Source: an uncultured Christensenella sp.
GTDB taxonomy: Bacteria > Bacillota > Clostridia > Christensenellales > Borkfalkiaceae
Reading direction: 5' to 3'
Assembly: GCA_910586345.1 (NCBI GenBank)
Contig: CAJUHC010000002.1
Coordinates: 83,194 to 123,525, forward strand
DNA length: 40,332 nucleotides
A model generated the notes under the pieces. That model was given only the letters and a program-made list of their open reading frames with translations. It did no database searches and was not told the DNA's origin. Each line of letters opens with the position of its first letter. Positions within the stretch are counted from its first letter, which is position 1. The position numbers and the translations under genes are program-made. Below, in pieces: positions 25,101 to 31,194 of this stretch.

Positions 25101-26304
25101 GATTATAATCAACGGCGGAAACCGAAGTTCGCATACTTCCGACTTTGTTCGCGATTCTCTCGGCAAGCTCTTCCTCGTCTATATCCGCTACCGCCGAAAC
25201 GGGAGCGATTTCCGCTCTGAGTCCGCCTATCTTTCTTGCTATCCTGTCTGCAAGTCCTTCTTCGTCGAGGTTTACGTTAGCCGTCACGGGTACCGCAGGC
25301 ACCGCGTTCTTTTCGTCGATTAGTTCGGCAACCTGTCTCGCTATATCGCGCGTATCCACGGAAACTTTGACGTTAGCCGTCTGAACTTCGGGAATAACCA
25401 CCTGTTCGGCGACCTTGGACGCGATATAATCGGGAGAAACGACCTCGCGAGAGCAAACGAGCTCGGCGACTTTTTCAGCGAGTTTATCGTAGTCGATTTC
25501 CGTTCTGACCTCGGAAGGCGCGGCTACGGGATAAGCAACGGGCTGAACGGGTCTGTTGTACGAAGGCGCGGTTTTCGCGCTTTCGAAACCGAACTGCTCT
25601 ACACGCATAGACAGTATCTCGAACTTATCCGCAAGCATAGAATGAGCGCCCTCGCTTCTTCTGAGCTGTTCGGAAATATAATTAATTTTTTCAAGAAGCA
25701 ACGAGCTTCCCGCTTCGGCGGGCTCGCCCTTTTCCGAAACGACGATTTTATCCGAAAGCTCGCCGTAAGCTTTTTCGTTTTTCTTAGTATGTTCGGAAAT
25801 GCTTTCGAGCTTTTCGTTAAGTTCGGTAAACAGTTTTTCATTGCGTTTATTCTGTTCCGCAAGCTCGGTAAGCCTGTCTATTATGCCGGAATAAACTTCG
25901 CCGCTTTTAGCGGACTGTTCCGAAACGTCGTTGATTTTATCCGAAAGCGCGGTTAAAGCGTCCTCGCGTGTCTTAGCCTGCTCGGAAAGTTCGGTAATCT
26001 TCTCCGCAAGTCCCGCGTAAATATTCTCGCTCTGTTTGGCAAGATATAAAAGCTCCTGTTTGAGCGCGGAATTCTCCCCTTGAAGCTGAGTAAAAATTTC
26101 ACCGCTCTGTTGAACAACATACGAAGAATCCTGACTGTTCTGCGAAAACCGTTCAATTGCTTCGTCCAGACGCAAAGCTATCTGTCTGGTCTGCTCCGCC
26201 AGCTCGTCCTGACGGGCGGCTATATGTTGCGTGCTTCTTATAAGCACATCCGCTTTTTTCGGCGCTCCCGCTTCGTATTCTATATCGTTATTTCCGTACG
26301 CCAT
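22189..26304 (-). CDS. giant cytoplasmic repeat protein (1371 aa), acidic linker and basic C-terminal module, unknown function
   Basis: I do not recognise this family. No signal peptide or membrane segment is visible, so it should be cytoplasmic. Order: residues 1-240 coiled coil, with a 21-residue repeat in strict register (LAEKI at 99, LSDKI at 120, IIDRL at 141, LNEKL at 162, LSDKI at 183); residues 270-545, about ten looser units of the form D-E-x-L-A-x-x-I-A-x-K-V; residues 562-1023, seven units built on LSEVIANEIEKGVSARLAG, two of them almost identical; residues 1070-1200, a very acidic linker; residues 1213-1371, a basic globular module with SFIARIIQSNDEYKQYYGE, IRGKTLCLYLALDP and YPYETIEDLIEEGLV. 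I recall modules like the last one in uncharacterised proteins of gut Clostridia, unverified. AGAGGTG precedes the ATG. It is divergent from serC, with its own promoter. A structural or scaffolding role is inference. Confidence 0.8.
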   Translation of the reverse strand: MAYGNNDIEYEAGAPKKADVLIRSTQHIAARQDELAEQTRQIALRLDEAIERFSQNSQDSSYVVQQSGEIFTQLQGENSALKQELLYLAKQSENIYAGLAEKITELSEQAKTREDALTALSDKINDVSEQSAKSGEVYSGIIDRLTELAEQNKRNEKLFTELNEKLESISEHTKKNEKAYGELSDKIVVSEKGEPAEAGSSLLLEKINYISEQLRRSEGAHSMLADKFEILSMRVEQFGFESAKTAPSYNRPVQPVAYPVAAPSEVRTEIDYDKLAEKVAELVCSREVVSPDYIASKVAEQVVIPEVQTANVKVSVDTRDIARQVAELIDEKNAVPAVPVTANVNLDEEGLADRIARKIGGLRAEIAPVSAVADIDEEELAERIANKVGSMRTSVSAVDYNLNEDELADSIALKVGSLKAEDFEILVDDEGCTSISKEIADNLDYNAISNIIADKLRDALDLASVNAPDYEEMAERISEKITVAGINEASIADKAAAALSNYLPEIDTDEIADKVTGAVIDVVNAMPQPTVDTEAICNVITERLIESQEDHDYDVVIDEDGISRITELVNEEIGKGTGARFDKVEEDIARLCDMLTSREEIATASEEESAVTEQTAETVEETEAEDKRDLGELSEVIANEIEKGTGARFDKVEDEIAKLAELVSSVVTDGDGEYEEEYEEYGEEDYSSISEVIANEIEKGVSVRLSGIEENVAKITEYLTAEDVEEAEETGDYAEDEETEETAVEDYAELSEIIAAEIEKGVSARLAGVEENIAKVEEGISKINEYIVSESEKDCEASDSAEDNECERVEDYTALSEVVATEIEKGVSARLAGVEENIAKVEEGISKINEYIVSESEKVCEASDSAEDNGGEKVEDYTALSEAVAAEVEKGVSSRLSGLEENFNKVEGSLEKISEHIASEQVRTAKGVIARIAALEEHITSEQVRTAKGIVSRIATAEENIGKAVEENISKVAEKTVMNSVEDKIEVVDDYAALSAIVATEIERGISFRLDGMEENLNKLAELAESVPETKEDGGLIEKVCGDVAEIKEMLVNGVTVAETAAANSAPVIEEEAEEEELVTVSDVVETEDEEVSAAEVSAEPVERNIEQPLKEIVRESREYVKEKETVREVLIQPVIVNPYGEPVNGQTVNAPIEQSKQPIDVEEEEVEEEFEEDDEEDGDDDGFSIDVLDMDAFSDDELMPGDLSDYAGGVDFANMMKFKRSFIARIIQSNDEYKQYYGEVKHALLSYKKVNSNVAWGAERFNKGRETIARLKIRGKTLCLYLALDPDNYKTSVYHHLDVSDNKSVAGTPMMVKIKSNLGVRKAKRLIDEMLKLRNGERKEIPERDYAAMYPYETIEDLIEEGLVKDVRKK
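23236..24621 (-). repeat. seven-unit EIEKG protein repeat inside the giant gene
   Basis: Codons 562-1023 hold seven units with the core SEVIANEIEKGVSARLAG followed by EENIAKV. Unit starts are near residues 562, 629, 685, 746, 811, 876 and 990, so spacing runs from 56 to 114 residues and settles at exactly 65 in the centre. Confidence 0.85.
23680..24069 (-). repeat. tandem duplication, two 195-bp copies
   Basis: Bases 23680-23874 and 23875-24069 are near-identical in-frame copies of 65 codons; 56 of the 65 residues agree. The identity is high at the DNA level too, including long synonymous stretches, so the duplication is recent or kept similar by gene conversion. Confidence 0.9.
25744..26010 (-). 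repeat. 21-residue (63-bp) coiled-coil repeat
   Basis: Five successive units begin at residues 99, 120, 141, 162 and 183 with an exact 21-residue period, each of the form L-x-E-K-I-x-E-L-S-E-Q. Twenty-one residues is three heptads, as expected for a continuous coiled coil. Unlike the 195-bp copies, the DNA has diverged. Confidence 0.8.
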
Positions 26305-26365
26305 AATAGCACCTCTGAATGTAATTTATAATTACGATAAATATCTATGATATAGTTTACACCAA

Positions 26366-26394
26366 ATTATATAAAAAGTAAATATAAATAACAA
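26366..26394 (-). promoter_or_regulatory. SigA-type promoter of the giant repeat-protein gene
   Basis: On the minus strand TTGTTA (26389-26394) and a perfect TATAAT (26366-26371) are 17 bases apart. The predicted leader is about 55 nt. Confidence 0.7.
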
Positions 26395-26431
26395 ATTTTT
26401 TTGACGAATTTTTAAAAATTTTTACGTTACC

Positions 26432-26447
26432 CGCATAATATTATGGG
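26432..26447. promoter_or_regulatory. palindrome between the divergent giant-gene and serC promoters
   Basis: CATAATATTATG (26434-26445) is a perfect 12-base palindrome, extended by CC and GG across a single mismatch on each side. It lies between the two promoters and could bind a dimeric regulator. Confidence 0.4.
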
Positions 26448-26475
26448 GTGAAGCGAATTTCAAATAAAAAATTTC

Positions 26476-26489
26476 AGCGTTCAAACGCT
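26476..26489. promoter_or_regulatory. inverted repeat touching the serC -35 box
   Basis: AGCGTT-CA-AACGCT is a perfect 6-bp inverted repeat whose last base is the first base of the serC -35 hexamer. This is a good position for a repressor or activator of serC-serA. Confidence 0.45.
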
Positions 26490-26517
26490 TGCTTTTATAC
26501 ATACGATAATGTATAAT
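26489..26517 (+). promoter_or_regulatory. SigA-type promoter of serC-serA
   Basis: TTGCTT (26489-26494) and a perfect TATAAT (26512-26517) are 17 bases apart. The leader is about 50 nt. I see no T-box or riboswitch structure in it. Confidence 0.75.
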
Positions 26518-26572
26518 TATAAGTAATTTATGAATAAATTGTGAATAAATGAATATTTTAAGGAGATTAAAT

Positions 26573-27646
26573 ATGAGGGTATATAATTTTTCGGCAGGTC
26601 CTTCCGCTATTTCTTCGGAAGTATTGAAAAAAGCGCGCGACGAATTTCTCGACTTTGCCGGCACGGGAATGTCGGTAACGGAAATTTCGCACAGGGATAA
26701 AGCTTTCGAAGCAGTCGTAAAGGAAACCGAATCTCTCGTCCGCGAACTTTTGCGCGTTCCCGAAGATTACTGCGTGATTTTCGTACAGGGCGGAGCGTCC
26801 ACCCAGTTTGCCGCCGTTCCGTTAAATCTTATGCGCAACGGAAAAGCCGACTATATAGTTACGGGAAATTTTGCGAAAAAGGCTTGGCAGGAAGGACTTA
26901 TTTACGGCGACGCAGTAAAAATCGGAGACAGCTCCGACAAACTTTATTCTTACATACCCGACGTAGATAAGCTCGAATATACGGAAGGCGCGGACTACGT
27001 TCATATAACTTCGAACAATACTATTTTCGGTTCGAGATACAGCAAGTATCCGAACTGCAAAGCTCCGCTCGTCGCGGATATGTCGTCCGAAATTTTTTCG
27101 CGGAACACAGACGTTTCGAAATTCGGCGTTATATATGCGGGCGCGCAGAAAAATCTTGCGCCTGCGGGGTTAACAATAGTTATTGCGAAACGTTCGCTTA
27201 TACAGGAACCTTTAAAAATTTGTCCCACAATGCTTAAATGGAAAGTGCAGGACGAAAACGGTTCGCTATACAATACTCCTCCCGCATTCCCGATTTATAT
27301 GGCCGGACTTGTTTTAAAAGAACTCAAAGAAAAAGGCGGAGTAGAAGCGATTCAGCAAATAAACGAATACAAAGCCAAGCTTTTATATGATTTCATCGAC
27401 GGTTCCGCGCTCTATAAAAACTGCGTAGAACCCGAGTTCCGTTCGATAATGAACGTGCCGTTCGTTACGGGGAACGCAGAACTCGACGCGAAGTTTATAT
27501 CAGAAGCGAAACAAGCGGGACTCGTTTCACTCAAAGGACACCGTCTGGTCGGCGGTATGCGCGCGTCGATTTACAACGCGATGCCCGTCGAGGGCGTAAA
27601 AGCTCTCATAAACTTTATGAAAAAATTCGAAACGGAGAATAAATAA
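26573..27646 (+). CDS. serC: phosphoserine aminotransferase
   Basis: SerC is the PLP enzyme that makes 3-phosphoserine from 3-phosphohydroxypyruvate and glutamate, the second step of serine synthesis. The 357-residue protein begins MRVYNFSAGPSAISSEVLKK, the standard SerC start. The phosphate-binding QGGASTQFAAVPLNL segment is near residue 75, and the PLP lysine lies in YAGAQKNLAPAGLTIV near residue 193. The C-terminal GHRLVGGMRASIYNAMP is also diagnostic. The frame is open 8 codons further upstream, but AAGGAG seven bases before 26573 fixes the start. Its stop overlaps the serA start (TAATG), so the genes are translationally coupled. It is divergent from the giant repeat-protein gene. Confidence 0.97.
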   Translation: MRVYNFSAGPSAISSEVLKKARDEFLDFAGTGMSVTEISHRDKAFEAVVKETESLVRELLRVPEDYCVIFVQGGASTQFAAVPLNLMRNGKADYIVTGNFAKKAWQEGLIYGDAVKIGDSSDKLYSYIPDVDKLEYTEGADYVHITSNNTIFGSRYSKYPNCKAPLVADMSSEIFSRNTDVSKFGVIYAGAQKNLAPAGLTIVIAKRSLIQEPLKICPTMLKWKVQDENGSLYNTPPAFPIYMAGLVLKELKEKGGVEAIQQINEYKAKLLYDFIDGSALYKNCVEPEFRSIMNVPFVTGNAELDAKFISEAKQAGLVSLKGHRLVGGMRASIYNAMPVEGVKALINFMKKFETENK

Positions 27647-28803
27647 TGCCTAAAATTTTAAAGCTCAATTCCATAAGCCCGCTTGCCGACACAGTTTTCG
27701 CAGATTACGAATACTCCGAAAACTGCCAAAATCCCGACGGAATAATCGTGCGTTCCGCTCAGATGCACGACTTTGCGGTCGGCGATAACCTGCTCGCCGT
27801 CGCGAGAGCGGGCGCAGGCACGAATAATATCCCTTCCGCGGTTTATGCGGAAAAGGGAATAGTCGTTTTCAATACCCCCGGCGCCAACGCGAACGCCGTG
27901 AAAGAACTCGTCGTATGTGAACTGTTTCTCGGCGGAAGAAAGATTACCGAGGCCGTCGATTGGGTAAAGACTTTAAAAGGCGAGGGCGATAACGTTTCGA
28001 AACTCGTCGAATAAGGCAAAGGAAAATTCGCGGGGTGCGAAATTGCGGGTAAGACGCTCGGAATTATAGGACTCGGCGCGATAGGCGTCGCGGTAGCGAA
28101 TTCCGCCTCCGCGCTCAGAATGAACGTAATCGGTTTCGACCCCTTCCTTTCGACTCCTAACGCAGTTGCGCTTACTTCGGACGTAAAACTCGTTTCTTCA
28201 CGCAGAGAAATATACGGCAAATCCGATTTTATAACTCTGCACGTTCCTCTTACCGCGGACACGAAAGGTATGATAAACAAAAATACTATTGCAGAAATGA
28301 AGGACGGAGCAGTTATAATAAACAACTCCCGAGGAGAACTCGCCGTAACCGAGGACGTTATAGAAGCCCTGGAAAGCGGAAAACTTTCCAGATATATAAC
28401 CGACTTCCCCGACGATAAACTTATCGGAACTAAAAACGCCGTCTGTCTCCCCCACCTCGGCGCAAGCACTCCCGAAGCCGAGGACTATTGCGCGGTTATG
28501 GCGGCAAACCAGCTCGCCGATTACATCGAAAACGGAAACATTAAAAACAGCGTAAACTATCCCGCGGTTTCTATGCCGAGGGAAAGCGCGGCGAGGCTGT
28601 GCGTTCACCATAAAAACGTCAAGGAAATGCTCACGAAAATTCTTACGGTAATATCTTCTCAGAGCATCAACGTTGCGAATATGCAGGACGCTTCGAAGGG
28701 CGAATTCGCTTATCTTATATGCGACCTGGACGAAATACCTACACCCGAAACCATCGGGAGGATACGCGCGATAGACGGAGTAATCAGGGTCAGAAAGATA
28801 TAA
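27646..28803 (+). pseudogene. serA: D-3-phosphoglycerate dehydrogenase gene interrupted by one in-frame TAA
   Basis: SerA catalyses the first step of serine synthesis. The open frame would give about 385 residues but a TAA at 28012-28014 (codon 123) cuts it after VSKLVE; the frame continues unchanged as GKGKFAGCEIAGKTLG. The upstream part carries the N-terminal substrate domain with RAGAGTNNIP. The downstream part carries the NAD loop GLGAIG (codons 142-147), the catalytic arginine in NNSRGELAV, the histidine in CLPHLGASTPEAED, and a C-terminal ACT domain (from about codon 315) ending GVIRVRKI. Everything else is intact, with no frameshift. In relatives I recall lysine at this position, so one AAA or AAG to TAA change explains it. 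It could be a recent mutation, a sequence error or read-through. It is coupled to serC. Confidence 0.88.
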
Positions 28804-28848
28804 ATTTTAATCTTTTTCCGCGCTTTTAAACGGTATAAAATTTCCCGT

Positions 28849-28878
28849 CTCCGCGCATAATAGATAAAAAGCGCGGAG
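28849..28878 (+). promoter_or_regulatory. hairpin masking the Shine-Dalgarno of the 48-residue ORF
   Basis: CTCCGCGC (28849-28856) pairs perfectly with GCGCGGAG (28871-28878) around a 14-base A/T loop, covering the GGAGG ribosome binding site at 28875-28879. A competing upstream arm, CCGCGCTTTT (28818-28827), pairs perfectly over 10 bp with AAAAGCGCGG (28867-28876). Confidence 0.5.
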
Positions 28879-28886
28879 GTTATATT

Positions 28887-29033
28887 ATGGCGAAGAAAAA
28901 AATCTTAAAGCTCACCGACGAGCAATATTATAAATATATAATGAGTCTGAAAAACGACGGCATTATCAAAAACGGCGGCGATACAGCCGAACGGGAAAGT
29001 TTCAAAAAAGACGGCGTAGACAAAAAGCAATAA
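28887..29033 (+). CDS. small lysine-rich protein, 48 aa, unknown
   Basis: An ATG 6 bases after a strong GGAGGT ribosome binding site opens a 48-codon frame. It reads MAKKKILKLTDEQYYKYIMS, then LKNDGIIKNGGD, and ends in KKDGVDKKQ. The protein is basic and soluble, with no membrane segment or metal motif; I do not recognise it. The strong ribosome binding site, the frame-consistent codon use and a terminator placed right behind the stop argue that it is real. It lies between serA and convergent spoIVA and could be expressed by read-through from serC-serA or from a weak promoter in the gap. The ribosome binding site is within a predicted hairpin. A spore-related role is possible only from the spoIVA neighbour. 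Confidence 0.6.
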   Translation: MAKKKILKLTDEQYYKYIMSLKNDGIIKNGGDTAERESFKKDGVDKKQ

Positions 29034-29037
29034 ACTT

Positions 29038-29074
29038 AAAAAGCGGAGCGCAAATCACTTGCGTTCCGCCTTTT
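29038..29074. terminator. bidirectional terminator between the 48-aa ORF and spoIVA
   Basis: An 11-bp stem GCGGAGCGCAA/TTGCGTTCCGC (29043-29069; one G-U on the plus strand) is flanked by AAAAA on the left and CTTTT on the right. It can end both convergent transcripts. Confidence 0.85.
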
Positions 29075-29086
29075 ATTTAATTGGGT

Positions 29087-30562
29087 TTACAGTATTATGC
29101 AGATAACTCCGCCTTTACCTTCGTTGACTATTCTCGAAATTGCGCGGCGCATCTTAGCTTTGGTATCGTCGTGCATACAGGAAACTTTTCCCGCAAGCCC
29201 CTCCTTGACCATTCCCCTTAAAGATTTGCCGAATACGTTCGTATCCCACATTCCGTCGGGGTTATTCTCGAACCCCGTCATCATTCCCTGAACTATGCTT
29301 TCGCTTTGTGACGCACTGCCCATAATGGGACTGACTTCGCCTGTGACGTCTATTTTTACTATATGATAGCTCGGCGCGCTGGCGCGGAGTTTAATACCTA
29401 CGCTTCCGCCCTGACGCACGACCTTGGGCTGTTCGAGGCTCATATCGGAATCGTCGGGCTGAACTATACCGTAACCGTTTACCTTTGCGCACTCGAACGC
29501 GTCTTTTATTTTATCGTAACTGTGCTTGGCTTCCGATGTTCCGCGGACGTAACGCATAAGCGTACATTCGTCGGAAATACCCTCTCCCGCTATTTCGGAA
29601 AGCATATCGAAGAATATTCCGTCCTTTGCGGAAGCCGTAATCTCGGCTCTGCCTTCGGAAAGATTCAAGCTGATTGACGCGTCTTCTTTCCAGTAACCGC
29701 AGTCTTTGAAAATATCGTCGAACGCCGAACAGTCTTTCATTCTGCAAATTTCGGGCGCAACCGAACGCACCCTTTCCAAAAGCTCGCCGATAGCCGAAGT
29801 GTCGGGCGCGAGATAACGCATCCATTCGGGAATTTTTACGTCAAACGAAAGTACGGGGAATTCGAAGAGCACGGCTTTTAAAATGTTCATAAGTCCGTCC
29901 GCGCGTATTTTTTCGCAATTGACGCAAATTACCGTATTATCGTATTTAGATTCGAGTTCGGACTTCAACGCGCGTGCAGAATGCGAATCGGGTTCGGCGC
30001 AGTTGAGAACTATAACGAACGGTTTGCCTATTTCTTTGAGGCTTCCGATTGTACGTTCCTCGGCTTTTACGTAACCCTCTCTGGGAATATCGGATATGCT
30101 TCCGTCCGTCGTCACGCATATGCCGATAGTGGAATGTTCTTTAATAACTTTTTCCGTACCGAGCGCCGCCGCCTGAGTAAAAGGCAACGGATTTTCGCTC
30201 CACGGCGTATTAACCAAGCGAGGTTTGCCGTCCTCTTCGAAGCCGTACGCTCCCTCGGTTACGAAACCTACGCAGTCGATAAGCCTTACATTCGCCGAAG
30301 CGTTTTCAAGTCTGACCTCAGCCGCCTTTGCAGGCACGAACTTAGGTTCCGTCGTCATTATGCTTTTGCCCGAAGCCGACTGCGGCAATTCGTCCGTCAT
30401 AACGTTCTTAATATTCTCGTCCGCGACGTTCGGAATAACCAGCTCCGTCATAAATTTTTTGATAAGCGTAGATTTACCCGTCCTTACGGGTCCCACCACG
30501 CCTATATAAATATCTCCGCCGCTCCTTTTGGCAATGTCCTCGTAAACGTTGTAATCAACCAT
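29087..30562 (-). CDS. spoIVA: stage IV sporulation protein A, spore coat-basement ATPase
   Basis: SpoIVA is made in the mother cell and polymerises on the forespore surface using ATP, forming the base layer of the coat. The 491-residue protein matches the family throughout. The start VDYNVYEDIAKRSGGDIYIG is typical, and the Walker A motif GPVRTGKST is at residues 24-32 with lysine at 30 as in Bacillus. DCVGFVTEGAYGFEEDG, the following RLVNTPW, and the downstream NCAEPDS segment belong to its TRAFAC-like GTPase fold. The C-terminal polymerisation region ends GKGGVICIIL. A strong GGAGG precedes the ATG. I could not find a convincing SigE promoter upstream. This gene is the best evidence that the organism forms endospores. 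Confidence 0.97.
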   Translation of the reverse strand: MVDYNVYEDIAKRSGGDIYIGVVGPVRTGKSTLIKKFMTELVIPNVADENIKNVMTDELPQSASGKSIMTTEPKFVPAKAAEVRLENASANVRLIDCVGFVTEGAYGFEEDGKPRLVNTPWSENPLPFTQAAALGTEKVIKEHSTIGICVTTDGSISDIPREGYVKAEERTIGSLKEIGKPFVIVLNCAEPDSHSARALKSELESKYDNTVICVNCEKIRADGLMNILKAVLFEFPVLSFDVKIPEWMRYLAPDTSAIGELLERVRSVAPEICRMKDCSAFDDIFKDCGYWKEDASISLNLSEGRAEITASAKDGIFFDMLSEIAGEGISDECTLMRYVRGTSEAKHSYDKIKDAFECAKVNGYGIVQPDDSDMSLEQPKVVRQGGSVGIKLRASAPSYHIVKIDVTGEVSPIMGSASQSESIVQGMMTGFENNPDGMWDTNVFGKSLRGMVKEGLAGKVSCMHDDTKAKMRRAISRIVNEGKGGVICIIL

Positions 30563-30639
30563 ATCCGCCTCCGCAAAAACTATGTGTACAATAACTTATT
30601 GCGTAAAACTTCTTTTTAGAACATTTGCAGTAAAAATTG

Positions 30640-30670
30640 TTTACCGCCGTACGGAACGAGTTTATATAAT
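30640..30670 (+). promoter_or_regulatory. candidate promoter of the 151-aa helical protein gene
   Basis: A perfect TATAAT (30665-30670) is preceded by TTTACC (30640-30645) with a long 19-base spacer. The -10 box is convincing; the -35 assignment is not. Confidence 0.4.
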
Positions 30671-30699
30671 AGTTAGTTATTTATACGAGGTGAAATTTT

Positions 30700-31155
30700 A
30701 TGGAAAAAGAAATAAACGCTCTGTTAAAACTGCACTGCCGTATGTTCACGCTTGAAGGACTTGCGGCGGGTTACCGAAAAAATGCAAAGGCTCTTAAATT
30801 ATGTCTTAAATTAATTAAATTAGAAACCAAGGAACTCAATAAATGCAAAGTTATTTCCCCTTACGAGATAAGCGAGTTTAAACACAGATACGAAACTTTT
30901 TCGGAAATAGTGAAACGTCTTATAAAAGCTTCCTCCGAAACAGAAAAAAACAAAGCCGTAGAGGACTTACATAAACTGACCGAAAAGACACAGGAAGACA
31001 TAAGCGGTCTCAGAGAACAGATAAGCCCGCTCGCCGAAAACGCAAGAAAACTCGGAGTAAAACTGACTAAAAAACTCGAAAGCGGAACTCAGGTTCTCAG
31101 CGACAGAATTTCGGAAACGGTTGACGAAATCAAGAAAGTTTTAAAAGAACAATAA
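30700..31155 (+). CDS. helical coiled-coil protein of unknown function, 151 aa
   Basis: I do not recognise this protein. It is 151 residues, rich in Lys and Glu, without signal peptide or membrane span, and predicted to be almost entirely helical. The N-terminal part (EKEINALLKLHCRMFTLEGL) is followed by long amphipathic stretches, with coiled-coil potential from about residue 60 to the end (EDLHKLTEKTQEDISGLREQ). The ribosome binding site GAGGTG and a TATAAT box lie upstream, and a strong terminator follows, so it is probably a single-gene unit. It is divergent from spoIVA over a 137-base gap, which raises but does not prove a link to sporulation. Confidence 0.75.
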   Translation: MEKEINALLKLHCRMFTLEGLAAGYRKNAKALKLCLKLIKLETKELNKCKVISPYEISEFKHRYETFSEIVKRLIKASSETEKNKAVEDLHKLTEKTQEDISGLREQISPLAENARKLGVKLTKKLESGTQVLSDRISETVDEIKKVLKEQ

Positions 31156-31194
31156 AAAACGGCTTTCCCTCTGTTGAGGGAAAGCCGTTTTTTT
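31154..31194. terminator. strong bidirectional terminator
   Basis: A perfect 12-bp stem CGGCTTTCCCTC/GAGGGAAAGCCG with loop TGTT (31160-31187) is flanked by AAAAAA and TTTTTTT. It separates the 151-aa gene from the convergent ATP-grasp gene, whose stop codon lies inside the T-run. Confidence 0.95.

Noticed and set aside
24652..25323. 223-codon plus-strand ORF inside the giant repeat gene
   Set aside because: Its repeats mirror those of the minus-strand gene read in another frame, and there is no promoter or ribosome site.
23236..26010. CRISPR array because of regular repeats
   Set aside because: The repeats are in frame, encode protein, vary in unit length and have no spacer structure or cas genes nearby.
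26518..26572. T-box or riboswitch in the serC leader
   Set aside because: The leader is only about 50 bases, A/T-rich, and has no T-box bulge sequence or terminator hairpin.
28012..28014. Stop-codon reassignment (TAA as sense)
   Set aside because: Many intact genes in the window (pyrG, dapF, aroA, serC, tilS) end in TAA, so TAA is a normal stop here.
28120..28803. Separate downstream gene starting at ATG 28120
   Set aside because: The frame is in phase with the first serA part and lacks a ribosome binding site; starting here would cut off the NAD-binding beginning at codon 138. It is the second part of interrupted serA.
30563..30640. SigE-type sporulation promoter for spoIVA
   Set aside because: A CATA-like -10 is present but no -35 at the required spacing; I could not support it by eye.
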